From assembly GCA_021323855.1 (NCBI GenBank), contig JAJPKE010000016.1, positions 62,001 through 126,000 of the forward strand: a stretch of 64,000 bases of DNA. Direction: 5' to 3'. Positions 27,868 through 36,165 of this stretch are shown here, piece after piece. Made by a program: the position numbers and the translations under genes. Each line of letters opens with the position of its first letter. Within the stretch, counting starts at the first letter, position 1. The DNA is from Chloroflexota bacterium (GTDB lineage Bacteria > Chloroflexota > Ktedonobacteria > Ktedonobacterales > JADMIN01). Under the pieces are notes generated by a model. It ran no database searches and was not told the DNA's origin. It was given only the letters and a program-made list of their open reading frames with translations.

Positions 27868-28144
27868 GGCTGGCCTCCTTTGCCGCTGAAAGCGCGTCTT
27901 CCTGCGCCGCCTCTTTGATCACATCCTCTTGCGGCTTTCGCAGATCATGCCAGCCGTTTTCCTTGTCCCGGCGCGTCTCTGCCCAGGCGCGTGGCTTACC
28001 GACTTTCCTGCCGTCGTGGTCCCATCCATAGAGCGGGCCATTGCTTGCCGCAAACTGCCGATGAACACGGCAATAGAGTTGATACGGGCAACGATACCAG
28101 ATACCGCGATTGCCGCATCCGTTGACACAACATGTATGCTTCAT
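27860..28144 (-). CDS. Small 94-residue cysteine-rich protein
   Basis: The ATG at 28144 has GAGGAA 4 bp before it. The first 35 residues hold five Cys (CCVNGCGNRGIWYRCPYQLYC) plus a His, a likely zinc-binding knuckle. The remainder is charged, with GWDHDGRKVGKPRAWAETRR and a helical C-terminus. It overlaps the next small gene by 8 bp. Both encode zinc-ribbon-like heads followed by charged helices, suggesting nucleic acid or partner binding. No family was recognised. Confidence 0.65.
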   Translation of the reverse strand: MKHTCCVNGCGNRGIWYRCPYQLYCRVHRQFAASNGPLYGWDHDGRKVGKPRAWAETRRDKENGWHDLRKPQEDVIKEAAQEDALSAAKEASHA

Positions 28145-28303
28145 CTGTTCCTCAGCGGGAATGCCACCTCAGCCCTACCGCGACCGGGTGGCTACCGCAT
28201 GAACAGTGAAAGATGATGAAAAAACATTCTCACAGTTGCTCTCGTTCAAAGAATATTAGCGCCTTCTGGTAAGGATTCACCTGCCAGAACCTCGTAAAAT
28301 TGC
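28145..28303. other. Short AT-shifted spacer
   Basis: No gene is seen. The composition changes here from GC-rich to AT-rich, marking the edge of a patch that ends near 29240. Confidence 0.35.
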
Positions 28304-29128
28304 TCAAGAGGTTGGAACGATAATCTCATTTGCGCGTGGCAGACTGATACTGATGCCAGAATTGAGTGCAGTATACAAGTAAGTATAATCTTCTGAAGTA
28401 TCAGGCGATGTTACATGTATCTGCATCTTGAAAGGAAGGTAGGTGTCTTGGCGTAGATAGGCATCAATTACTCCAGTCTCATAGATCACTCCTGTATTAA
28501 ATCTATCTACGAGGGTACCGCGTACATGCCATACTTCAGTGCCATTCACTTGCTCGGCCCCCACTAATGTCGCTGCTTTGAGATGCAGATAGATAAGGGC
28601 CGCTCCCGGCGGACTAAACATACGGGCATTGTCTTCGGTTTTTATCCAATTAGAGTTAGGTTGTTCGCCTGGAAACCCATCCCACAAGTAAGCCGTTTGA
28701 GTTGCATAATCATCAATCGTTTCCTCTTCATAAACAGATGTTTCACCCGAAATAGATTGTTGGTCAAAGATTTCGTCACGTCGAGGATGTGTGGTCAGCT
28801 TTCCATTGCCAGATCCGAATATTGGGGGGACATTCTTCACGAAAGTTGAGGTAGAGTTTATGATCCAAGAGAGCGTAAAGGTGGCATCAAGCAGATGCGC
28901 CGTTTGTGATCGTTCAATTACCTGCTGCCCGGTGGTAATCGGAACGAGTGTATTAGTAGGTGATGGAGCTATTGGAGCCGATGATCGTTGTATGTCACAG
29001 CCAGTCAGCGCAGAAAAGATTAGAAGCGTAACCAATAATAGCATTATTTTTGTATAGGCACGATTCAGGAAATTATAAGATGGGCGGAAAGCATCAGATA
29101 AACCCATGTTTTTGATAATCTCCATCAC
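28304..29128 (-). CDS. Lipoprotein of LppX/LprG or LolA-like type
   Basis: AGGAGG at 29135-29140 is 6 bp before GTG 29128 and 9 bp before ATG 29125, so either may start the 274-residue product. An unusually long n-region (about 27 residues) precedes the hydrophobic core and the lipobox LTGC with Cys44. The mature part is beta-rich: ATFTLSWIINST, GKLTTHPRRDEIF and a late AYLRQDTYLPFKMQI strand fit lipid-carrying LppX/LprG- or LolA-like folds, but similarity is loose. The gene is clearly AT-rich compared with its neighbours, a sign of transfer. Confidence 0.65.
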   Translation of the reverse strand: MMEIIKNMGLSDAFRPSYNFLNRAYTKIMLLLVTLLIFSALTGCDIQRSSAPIAPSPTNTLVPITTGQQVIERSQTAHLLDATFTLSWIINSTSTFVKNVPPIFGSGNGKLTTHPRRDEIFDQQSISGETSVYEEETIDDYATQTAYLWDGFPGEQPNSNWIKTEDNARMFSPPGAALIYLHLKAATLVGAEQVNGTEVWHVRGTLVDRFNTGVIYETGVIDAYLRQDTYLPFKMQIHVTSPDTSEDYTYLYTALNSGISISLPRANEIIVPTS

Positions 29129-29684
29129 GTTGAACCTCCTGTATCCACCTAGTAAGTGTCTGACAAAGGCGAGCAGTAACTATGATAACACAGCAAACCT
29201 ACACACTAGCTATCACCAGAAACCGATGCCCAAGCTATATCGTGCTATAATGCCAGCATCAGCAGCCTTGTGTCTATGCTGCGGTTGCTGAGATGGGGCA
29301 GTGTCCGGGGGACGAACGAGAAACAAAGGGGTTTCTGGTGGATATCCGCTGGCAAGGAACTGGTTCAGATTTAGAGCGAACAGAGACAATCCAGGCAACT
29401 CACCGCCCGTATCGAGCGCACGGAGCCTATGGCGGTGGCGTCATGCGCCGTTTCGCAGGGATGCCGGATTGCTTTGATAGCGTCGCGCTCCGCACCACCC
29501 TGCGTCTGCCCCCCTACCTCAACGATCCTACCTACATCAATGACACGATTCGCCGCGAACATTCGCCGCCCACTCCTCCACGAGCATTCATCACGCGCCG
29601 GTGAACGCATCACCGTGCATCACCAGAGACGCACCATACGCTATGATGCCTGGCAACCTATCTCTCTGAAGGAGTTTTTCACTT
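29129..29684. other. Intergenic region between lipoprotein gene and hpd
   Basis: No gene with recognisable features is seen; open frames here look like chance. A TATAAT-like box lies near 29246 (GCTATAATGCC) without a clear -35. The hpd ribosome site GAAGGAG is at about 29669. The region must carry divergent promoters. Confidence 0.4.
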
Positions 29685-30788
29685 ATGGCTGATGCCGATT
29701 TCATGCCGATCAAGAACTGGGACCACATCGAGTTCTACGTCGGCAACGCCAAACAGGCCGCCCATTATTATTGCAGCACCTTCGGCTTCGTGCCGGTCGC
29801 CTATGCCGGCCTGGAGACGGGCCTGCGCGACCGCGCCAGCTATGTCATCCAGCAGGGCAAGATTCGCTTCGTGCTGAGCAGCGGCCTCGGCCCGGAGAGT
29901 CCCATTGCGCAGCATGCGCTGCTGCACGGCGACGGCGCAAAAGATATCGCACTGGAAGTGCCTGACGCGGAGCAGGCGTATCACAATGCGCTGTCGCGTG
30001 GCGCAAAGAGCGCAATGGAGCCGACCGTCACCGAAGATCAGCATGGCAAGGTCAAGCGCGCTGCCATCTACACCTACGGCGAGACCATTCACAGCTTCAT
30101 CGAACGCAGCAACTACAATGGCCCATTCCTGCCGGGATATCGCGCCATCGAACCGACAGCAGCACAACTGGCGCGCGACTGCGGTCTCCGCGCGATAGAT
30201 CATGTGGTTGGCAACGTCGAGCTTGGCAAGATGAACGAGTGGGTCAAGTTCTACGAAGATGTGATGGGCTTCACCCAGATGATTCACTTCACCGACGAGG
30301 CCATCAGCACCGAATATTCCGCGCTGATGTCGAAGGTGATGGAGGGCGGCCACGGCAAGATCAAGTTCCCAATCAATGAGCCGGCGGTTGGCCGCAAGAA
30401 GTCGCAGATCGAAGAATATCTGGACTATTACCGCTCGCCGGGCGTGCAGCACGTCGCCATGATTACCGGCGACATCATCACCACCGTCAAGAAGCTGACT
30501 GAGCAGGGCGTAGAGTTCATTCAGGGGATTTCCAGCTATTATGATGAGTTGGAAGGGCGCGTCGGCAAGATAGACGAACCAATCGAAGAACTGGCGAAGC
30601 TGGGCATTCTGGTGGACCGCGACGACGATGGCTATCTGCTGCAAATCTTCACCAAGAACGTGCAGGATCGCCCAACCGTCTTCTTCGAGATCATTCAGCG
30701 TAAAGGCGCGCGTGGCTTTGGCGAGGGCAACTTCAAGGCGCTCTTCGAGGCCATCGAGCGCGAGCAGGCGTTGCGCGGCAATCTGTAG
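29685..30788 (+). CDS. hpd: 4-hydroxyphenylpyruvate dioxygenase
   Basis: Hpd converts 4-hydroxyphenylpyruvate to homogentisate with Fe(II) and O2, the entry to the tyrosine breakdown pathway. The 367-residue length is normal. The protein has two vicinal-oxygen-chelate halves. The metal ligands are His173 (AIDHVVGNV), His256 (GVQHVAM) and Glu335 (VFFEIIQR). YYRSPGVQHVAM, ILVDRDDDGYLLQIFT and the C-terminal GARGFGEGNFKALFEAIE are classic. It is followed, after a structured repeat, by hmgA, the next enzyme. Confidence 0.97.
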   Translation: MADADFMPIKNWDHIEFYVGNAKQAAHYYCSTFGFVPVAYAGLETGLRDRASYVIQQGKIRFVLSSGLGPESPIAQHALLHGDGAKDIALEVPDAEQAYHNALSRGAKSAMEPTVTEDQHGKVKRAAIYTYGETIHSFIERSNYNGPFLPGYRAIEPTAAQLARDCGLRAIDHVVGNVELGKMNEWVKFYEDVMGFTQMIHFTDEAISTEYSALMSKVMEGGHGKIKFPINEPAVGRKKSQIEEYLDYYRSPGVQHVAMITGDIITTVKKLTEQGVEFIQGISSYYDELEGRVGKIDEPIEELAKLGILVDRDDDGYLLQIFTKNVQDRPTVFFEIIQRKGARGFGEGNFKALFEAIEREQALRGNL

Positions 30789-30945
30789 ATTGGCCGGCGG
30801 TTGAAACCACGCCTGGATGGCTTCCAGCCGCGAAGTCCGCCTGCGCGGACTAGGAGCAAGCATGACTGGCATACCGGCTCCGAACCTGCGAAGGCAGGTT
30901 TTGCGGCGGCACGTCATCTAGCCGCGAATTCATTCGCCGGTTCTC
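30789..30945. repeat. Family B multi-hairpin repeat, copy 2 (left of hmgA)
   Basis: The element begins GGCCGGCGGTTGAAACC directly after the hpd stop and ends CGCGAATTCATTCGCCGG. It contains hairpins AGTCCGCCTGCGCGGACT and AACCTGCGAAGGCAGGTT. Its sequence is the inverse of the element at 32122-32275, with matching order of parts when reverse-complemented. Confidence 0.85.
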
Positions 30946-30965
30946 TATTCAGGAGGCGTATCAGT

Positions 30966-32120
30966 ATGCCGTACTATAAGCTTGGCGAGGTGCCGCACAA
31001 GCGGCACACACAGTTTCGTAAGCCGGATGGCGGCCTCTATGCCGAAGAACTCTTTGGTGAGGAGGGGTTCAGCGGCGTCTCGTCGCTGCTGTATCACCAG
31101 TTCCCGCCCACTCGCGTCACGCGCGTCGAACGTTACGGCGATGTGTGCCAGAAGGAGTGGAAACAGGAGACGCATCGCCATCACCATGTGCAGACCAAAG
31201 ACATCACGCCGGGCGGCGATCCCATCACTGGCCGCAAGCTGATGTTCTTCAACAACGACTGCACGCTCTCTGTGGTGCGGCCTAATGAGACGATGAACTA
31301 TTTCTATCGCAATGCAATGGGCGATGAACTGCTCTTCGTTCATCAGGGCACGGGCACGTTGGAAACGACCTTCGGCCTGCTGCCGTATCATGAGGGCGAT
31401 TATCTGGTGATTCCGCGCGGCACCACCTGGCGTGTGCAGCCGGAGAGCGACGATCAGCGTTTTCTGGTGGTGGAGGCATTTGGTGGCGCGATTCAGCCGC
31501 CGAAACGCTACCGCAACGAGTTCGGCCAGTTGCTCGAACATTCGCCGTACTGCGAACGTGACCTGCGCCCGCCAACGGAATTGCCGCAGCACACGGAACG
31601 CGGCGAGTTTCAGGTGCATGTGAAGGTCAACGGCGAAGTGATGACCTATGTGTACGACTTTCACCCGCTGGATGTCGTCGGTTGGGATGGCTATCTCTAT
31701 CCCTACGCCTTCAACATCAGCGACTTCGAGCCGATCACTGGGCGGGTGCATCAGCCGCCGCCGGTGCATCAGACCTTCGAGGGGCCGAACTTCGTCGTCT
31801 GCTCCTTCTGCCCGCGCAAGCTGGACTATCACCCGCTCTCGGTGCCGGTTCCGTACAATCACAGCAACATTGATTCGGATGAGGTGATCTACTACGTCAG
31901 CGGTGAGTTTGGCAGCAGGCGCGGCATTGACATTAGTTCGTTCACGCTGCATCCGCGCGGCATCGCACACGGGCCGCATCCAGGCACGGTGGAGAAGAGC
32001 CTAGGCGCGGAACGTACCGAGGAACTGGCGGTGATGGTGGACACCTTCCGCCCGCTCAAGCTCAGCGCCGACGCCGAGGCGCTGGACGACGCGAACTATC
32101 CGTATAGCTGGCTGGACTAA
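30966..32120 (+). CDS. hmgA: Homogentisate 1,2-dioxygenase
   Basis: The enzyme opens the ring of homogentisate to 4-maleylacetoacetate, the second step after hpd. The ATG at 30966 has AGGAGG 10 bp upstream; the longer open frame is repeat-derived. It gives 384 residues, shorter than the roughly 430-residue proteobacterial and animal forms. The cupin core shows PYNHSNIDSDEVIYYVSGEF with His and Glu metal ligands, and HPRGIAHGPHPG with the last His ligand. The N-terminal half has FVHQGTGTLETTFG. The following pathway enzymes (maleylacetoacetate isomerase, fumarylacetoacetase) are not in the window. Inverted repeats bracket the gene. Confidence 0.93.
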   Translation: MPYYKLGEVPHKRHTQFRKPDGGLYAEELFGEEGFSGVSSLLYHQFPPTRVTRVERYGDVCQKEWKQETHRHHHVQTKDITPGGDPITGRKLMFFNNDCTLSVVRPNETMNYFYRNAMGDELLFVHQGTGTLETTFGLLPYHEGDYLVIPRGTTWRVQPESDDQRFLVVEAFGGAIQPPKRYRNEFGQLLEHSPYCERDLRPPTELPQHTERGEFQVHVKVNGEVMTYVYDFHPLDVVGWDGYLYPYAFNISDFEPITGRVHQPPPVHQTFEGPNFVVCSFCPRKLDYHPLSVPVPYNHSNIDSDEVIYYVSGEFGSRRGIDISSFTLHPRGIAHGPHPGTVEKSLGAERTEELAVMVDTFRPLKLSADAEALDDANYPYSWLD

Positions 32121-32121
32121 G

Positions 32122-32275
32122 TGGCCGGCGAATGAATTCGCGCCTGGATGGCTTTCAGCCGCAAAACCTGCCTCCGCAGGTTAGGGGCAAGCAGGTCTAT
32201 GCCTGTCTCCAGTCCGCGTCGGCGGACTTGGCGGCGGCACGCCATTCAGGCGCGGTTTCAACCGCTGGCCATGTT
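32122..32275. repeat. Family B multi-hairpin repeat, copy 3 (right of hmgA, inverted)
   Basis: It starts GGCCGGCGAATGAATTCGCG right after the hmgA stop and ends GGTTTCAACCGCTGGCC. Inner hairpins AACCTGCCTCCGCAGGTT and AGTCCGCGTCGGCGGACT occur in the opposite order to copy 2. GCGCCTGGATGGC pairs with GCCATTCAGGCGC to close the structure. On RNA this would fold into a branched, cloverleaf-like unit. Confidence 0.85.
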
Positions 32276-32294
32276 CAGGAGGTGACGAGAGCAT

Positions 32295-33503
32295 ATGCCA
32301 CGCATCATCAAGTTTTTCGAGACGACGCTCCGCGATGGCGAGCAGACCCCCGGCATCAACTATTTTGCTGAGGAGAAGCTCGAAATTGCCCGCGCGCTCG
32401 CCGATATGGGATTCGATACGCTGGACTGCGGCTTCGCCATCTCCGGTGAGCCGGAGTTCGAGGCGATTCGCCTGATCGCCCGCAATGTCCACAACGCGGA
32501 AATCTGCTCGATTGCGCGCTCATTCCCCGCCGATATAGACCGCGCATGGGAGGCCGTCAAAGACGCCGACCATAGCTCGATTCACCCGTTCATCAGTACG
32601 TCGCCATTGCACCGCGAGGCCAAGCTGGGCAAGACCCGCGCCGAGGTGCTGGAACTGGCGCGCACCGCTGTCGCACGCGGACGCCAGTATACCGAGAACG
32701 TGGATTTCGCGCTGGAAGATACCACACGCACCGAGCATGACTTCATCCTGGAAGTGGTTGGCGCGGTCGTCGCGGAGGGCGTGCGCTTCGTTGCGCTCTG
32801 CGATACCGTCGGCTTCGCGCTGCCGCGGGAGTTCGGTCAACTCGTGGACGATGTGCGCCGTGAATTTCCCGGCGTGCATATCTCCGCGCACTGCCATGAT
32901 GACCTGGGGCTGGCCGTCGCCAATGCGCTGACCGCGCTGCAACATGGCGCGGAACGGGTGGATACCTGCTTCAACGGGCTGGGGGAGCGTGCCGGTAACG
33001 CCGCCACCGAAGATGTGGTGATGGCGATTCGCACGCGCCGCACCGACCTCGACCTCGATGTGCGTGTGGACACGACTAAGATTATCCCCACCAGTCGCTT
33101 GATTGCGCGTCTTTCGGGCATGCAGCCGCAGTGGACCAAATCTATTGTCGGCGCGAACGCTTTTGCCCACGGCGGCGGCATCCACCAGGACGGCGTGCTA
33201 AAAGACCGGCGCACCTATGAAATCATGCGCCCGGAAGATATCGGCCTGCCGCCATCTGAGCTACGCATGCACGTCGGCAAGCTCTCTGGCCGCGCCGCAC
33301 TCAACGCGCAACTCAAGGAGCTTGGCTACGATCTGACGCCGGAGCAACTGGCGCGCGCCTTCCCGCTGGTGAAGCATGTGCTGGGCAAGAAGAAGGTGCT
33401 GGAAGAGATGGACCTGCGCCACTGCGCCGAGGCCGCCATCAATCCCAACCCCATTGCCAACCTCGACGAGCTAGTGGCAGAGACGAGCGAAGTTAGCGAG
33501 TGA
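32295..33503 (+). CDS. leuA: 2-isopropylmalate synthase-type enzyme, short form
   Basis: The enzyme condenses acetyl-CoA with a 2-oxo acid; LeuA uses 2-oxoisovalerate for leucine. GGAGGTGA lies 8 bp before the ATG. FETTLRDGEQTPG (catalytic Arg and metal Asp), HCHDDLGLAVANAL (metal His pair) and VGANAFAHGGGIHQDG are diagnostic of the LeuA/homocitrate synthase family. At 402 residues it keeps the linker subdomain (HVGKLSGRAALNAQLKELG) but lacks the roughly 120-residue C-terminal feedback domain. It may be an unregulated LeuA or a related synthase with another 2-oxo acid. Downstream of hpd-hmgA, it could share their transcript. Confidence 0.8.
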   Translation: MPRIIKFFETTLRDGEQTPGINYFAEEKLEIARALADMGFDTLDCGFAISGEPEFEAIRLIARNVHNAEICSIARSFPADIDRAWEAVKDADHSSIHPFISTSPLHREAKLGKTRAEVLELARTAVARGRQYTENVDFALEDTTRTEHDFILEVVGAVVAEGVRFVALCDTVGFALPREFGQLVDDVRREFPGVHISAHCHDDLGLAVANALTALQHGAERVDTCFNGLGERAGNAATEDVVMAIRTRRTDLDLDVRVDTTKIIPTSRLIARLSGMQPQWTKSIVGANAFAHGGGIHQDGVLKDRRTYEIMRPEDIGLPPSELRMHVGKLSGRAALNAQLKELGYDLTPEQLARAFPLVKHVLGKKKVLEEMDLRHCAEAAINPNPIANLDELVAETSEVSE

Positions 33504-34233
33504 GAGGTTTTTTCGGCACATCTACGCGGCGCAGGCTGACATATTCGATGTCGTGCCAGTGCTGGCGTGTGCCTTCCATTGCGAAGGAGAAGCGGTTGGC
33601 GGCCAGCACAGCGGGTACGTCCTCGGCGGGGCAATCCGGGTAGCCTTGCGCAAACATGCCGAAGCGCTCGCGTTGGCGCAATCGCTCGATATTGGCGGCG
33701 AGTACGGCGTCGGCATCCGGCGCGCCCAGCAGCAGCGCCGCCAGATAATCCGCGCAATACTCGTCCTCGTTTGGTTCGTCTGCTTCTCCGGGAAGCGTCG
33801 CTGTGGGATAGAAGGTAATGATGCCATCCGCCGCATTGGCGAGTTGCGCGGCATAGGTGGCCGTGGCGCGAGCGTTCACCAGCGCGCAGACCAGCAAATG
33901 ATCGGCATTGATGGCGCTAACTGCGCCGCGCGTGCCTGCGCCCGTCCGCTGGATCAGCAGGCGGTTGCGCACATCGCCTTCAGCCATCTGGGCGGGTGAA
34001 TTGCTGAAGTCGAAGCCGGGAATCTGCCGCCCGCCAACCTCGCCCGCCAGCAGCGCCGCCGGTTCGCGTTCGCGCAGCGCCAGCGCCTGCTCCACCTCAC
34101 GCACCAGCCAGAGTTCACGCGCGCCGCCGGCAAAGGCGTAGGCCGCCACGCTGAAGGCGCGAATGACATCTATAACGATTACCACGCCGCGCCCCTCGGC
34201 GGCGGTGTCGTGGTTGACGCGATATAACTCCAT
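33493..34233 (-). CDS. comB: ComB-family 2-phosphosulfolactate phosphatase-like protein
   Basis: This 246-residue protein has the ComB signatures VVIVIDVIRAFSVAAYAF, GGRQIPGFDFSNSPAQM and LIQRTGAGTRGAV. In methanogens ComB removes phosphate in coenzyme M synthesis; in bacteria without coenzyme M the role is unknown, and the fold probably acts on another phosphate ester. The late block DEYCADYLAALL is also typical. The gene runs opposite to leuA, and their 3' ends overlap by 11 bp. No ribosome site is obvious before ATG 34233. Confidence 0.85.
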   Translation of the reverse strand: MELYRVNHDTAAEGRGVVIVIDVIRAFSVAAYAFAGGARELWLVREVEQALALREREPAALLAGEVGGRQIPGFDFSNSPAQMAEGDVRNRLLIQRTGAGTRGAVSAINADHLLVCALVNARATATYAAQLANAADGIITFYPTATLPGEADEPNEDEYCADYLAALLLGAPDADAVLAANIERLRQRERFGMFAQGYPDCPAEDVPAVLAANRFSFAMEGTRQHWHDIEYVSLRRVDVPKKPLTR

Positions 34234-34253
34234 GACATGAGTACTTTCACATT

Positions 34254-34341
34254 CGCGGCTGTAAATAGCCGGCGCACGAACTACCAGTGCGTCGCCTGGT
34301 TCCCCCTCTCTCTGTGGGAGAGGGGGTTAGGGGGTGAGGTC
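34254..34341. repeat. Family B fragment plus family A repeat, copy 5
   Basis: GCGGCTGTAAATAGCCGGCGCACGA (34255-34279, in parts) matches the element near 40175. It is followed by a family A hairpin CCCTCTCTCTGTGGGAGAGG (about 34304-34323) and the GGGGGTGAGGTC end. The pair fills the gap between comB and the TIR-propeller gene, whose stop is 7 bp beyond. Confidence 0.7.
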
Positions 34342-34347
34342 TCTCCT

Positions 34348-36129
34348 CTAGCGCGTCGAGAGCGCATAGACCGTGGCGTCGCTGCTGGCGAAGTAGACGA
34401 CATTGTTGTAGGCCACCGGCGCCGACGGGAAGCCACTATTGTCAGTAGTTGTGCCTGCGCCGTCTACCACATAGGTCCATTGGACGTTGCCGTTCGTGCT
34501 ATCCAGCGCATACAACACATCGCGTTTGGTCCAGGTGACCGGCGCTAGCGCGCCAGTAACATAGAGCGTGCCGTTCAGCAACAGCGGCTGTTTCATAATA
34601 GGATACGCTGGAAACTGGCCGCCATACGCTGACTTCGATGGATGCGCCTGCCAGCGTATCTGGCCACTCTGCGCATCCAATGCGCACACCATATCAAATT
34701 GTGGACCTGTCGGATTACCAGGGATGGAGCTGGTTATGCCAGCGCAGAGATAGACTACACCATTGGCGACCGTAGGCGACGATACGCCCACAATGTCGCT
34801 GCCCAATGATTGTTTCCAGAGCAGCGTGCCGTTCGTCGCATTCACCGCATAGCAATAGCCATCGTCGCGGCCAACGTAGACCACACCGTTCACCACTGCT
34901 GGCGTCGCCTGGATGGGGATACCGCTGGGAGTTGGCGTATAGGACCAGAGCAGTTGCCCGGTGGTGAGATTATAGGCGTACAGGTTGCCATCTGGCTGGC
35001 TCGCATAGATCACGTTACCAGAGACGGTGGGCGCGGCCCAGAGTCCCGGATCTGGGACAACAGCAACAAGGGTGGCTGTCGTAATCTTATACTGCTTTGC
35101 CGGCCAGAGCGGCGCATGCGTGGTGGCATCGAAGGCAGCGAGTACGGCGGTTGCGCTGTTGGTGTTGATATATTGGGCAATTATTGCATTTCCCGCCACG
35201 GTAACCGGGGCCGTAGCGTAGATTGCGTTGTCGCCGGTATCAGGATCGAGCATCGCCTGCCAGCGTTGCGTCCCATTCTGTGTATTCACCGCAAGCAGCA
35301 GGAGCGGAGTCGGGAAGGCATTGACTTCAGTGCCAAGCACATAGAGCGTATTCCCCGCCAGCGTTGGCGCCGTCTGGCTGGGGAATCGGGCAAGTGATTG
35401 TTGCTGCCAGCGCAGCGCGCCATCCGTGGGGCCAAGAGCAGACACCATATGCGGGGTCACGACGTAGACGCCGCTCTCGTTGACGCTCAGGCCCACTCCT
35501 TGCAGGGTAAGAGAATCTGTCCCGATGCCATATTTCCATATCATCCGCGAGGCGCCCGGCTGCGGCGTAGAGGTCGGCATGTATACCTGCGGGCTATATC
35601 CTGGAATGGCAGCCGGAGTGAGCAGCACTTTACCGGCGACGCCCATTGCCCCCAGCGCCACCAATGAGGTGACGCCCAGCCCGATGAAGGCGCGACGGTT
35701 GAGGTTACGTCCTGGCGCGGGGATACCGAGCGCCTTGCGCAGTTGATGAATCCAATGCTCTGCCGATGTCTGTGTCGCGTCTATAACGGTATCCTGCCGC
35801 TCGATCTCGGTCAGGCGGTAGCCCGGCGCCAGAATCAGATTGATGATGAACCGCTTGCCGCTACGGTTGGGCGCGCGCAGGCTCCGCGCCAGCGTCTCCT
35901 CCTGGTCCATCCAGGGCGATTGCTGGGCCGCTGGTGTGCAGACGCGGATGAAGATGTCGCGCTCCGTCAGCGCTTTGTGGATATGCGCAAACAACTCCTG
36001 CCCGGCGGAGAGCTGGCCGAGGTCTATCCAGTAATCGAGCTGCCAGACATCCAGCGCGGCGGTCAGCATATCGCAGACCGCGTTATCCTGGTGGGTGTGG
36101 CTGATGAAAATCTTTCCGTTACCAAACAC
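34348..36129 (-). CDS. TIR domain / transmembrane / PQQ beta-propeller protein, active-type TIR
   Basis: This 593-residue protein starts at GTG 36129 with GAGGAG 8 bp upstream. Residues 5-135 are a TIR domain: KIFISHTHQD, LDYWIDLGQLSAGQEL, and IRVCTPAAQQSPWMDQEE, in which Trp73 and Glu77 match the W-x3-E pattern of TIR NADases. Residues 144-170 (NRRAFIG then a hydrophobic run) are a transmembrane segment with a twin-arginine-like head. Residues 190-593 are a PQQ/YncE-type propeller with repeated blades such as GNVIYASQPDGNLYAYNLTTG and GVVYVGRDDGYCYAVNATNG. The TIR would be cytosolic and the propeller outside. Role is unknown; sensing is inferred. It follows its paralogue by 36 bp. Confidence 0.88.
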   Translation of the reverse strand: MFGNGKIFISHTHQDNAVCDMLTAALDVWQLDYWIDLGQLSAGQELFAHIHKALTERDIFIRVCTPAAQQSPWMDQEETLARSLRAPNRSGKRFIINLILAPGYRLTEIERQDTVIDATQTSAEHWIHQLRKALGIPAPGRNLNRRAFIGLGVTSLVALGAMGVAGKVLLTPAAIPGYSPQVYMPTSTPQPGASRMIWKYGIGTDSLTLQGVGLSVNESGVYVVTPHMVSALGPTDGALRWQQQSLARFPSQTAPTLAGNTLYVLGTEVNAFPTPLLLLAVNTQNGTQRWQAMLDPDTGDNAIYATAPVTVAGNAIIAQYINTNSATAVLAAFDATTHAPLWPAKQYKITTATLVAVVPDPGLWAAPTVSGNVIYASQPDGNLYAYNLTTGQLLWSYTPTPSGIPIQATPAVVNGVVYVGRDDGYCYAVNATNGTLLWKQSLGSDIVGVSSPTVANGVVYLCAGITSSIPGNPTGPQFDMVCALDAQSGQIRWQAHPSKSAYGGQFPAYPIMKQPLLLNGTLYVTGALAPVTWTKRDVLYALDSTNGNVQWTYVVDGAGTTTDNSGFPSAPVAYNNVVYFASSDATVYALSTR

Positions 36130-36165
36130 GCGAAACAGCTCCTCTATGATGCGCCTAAGATGCGT

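Noticed and set aside
29293-29604. 103-codon frame upstream of hpd
   Set aside because: No ribosome site and no protein-like pattern; overlaps likely promoter space.
30801-30965. In-frame N-terminal extension of hmgA
   Set aside because: It is encoded by the hairpin repeat; the family start and ribosome site are at 30966.
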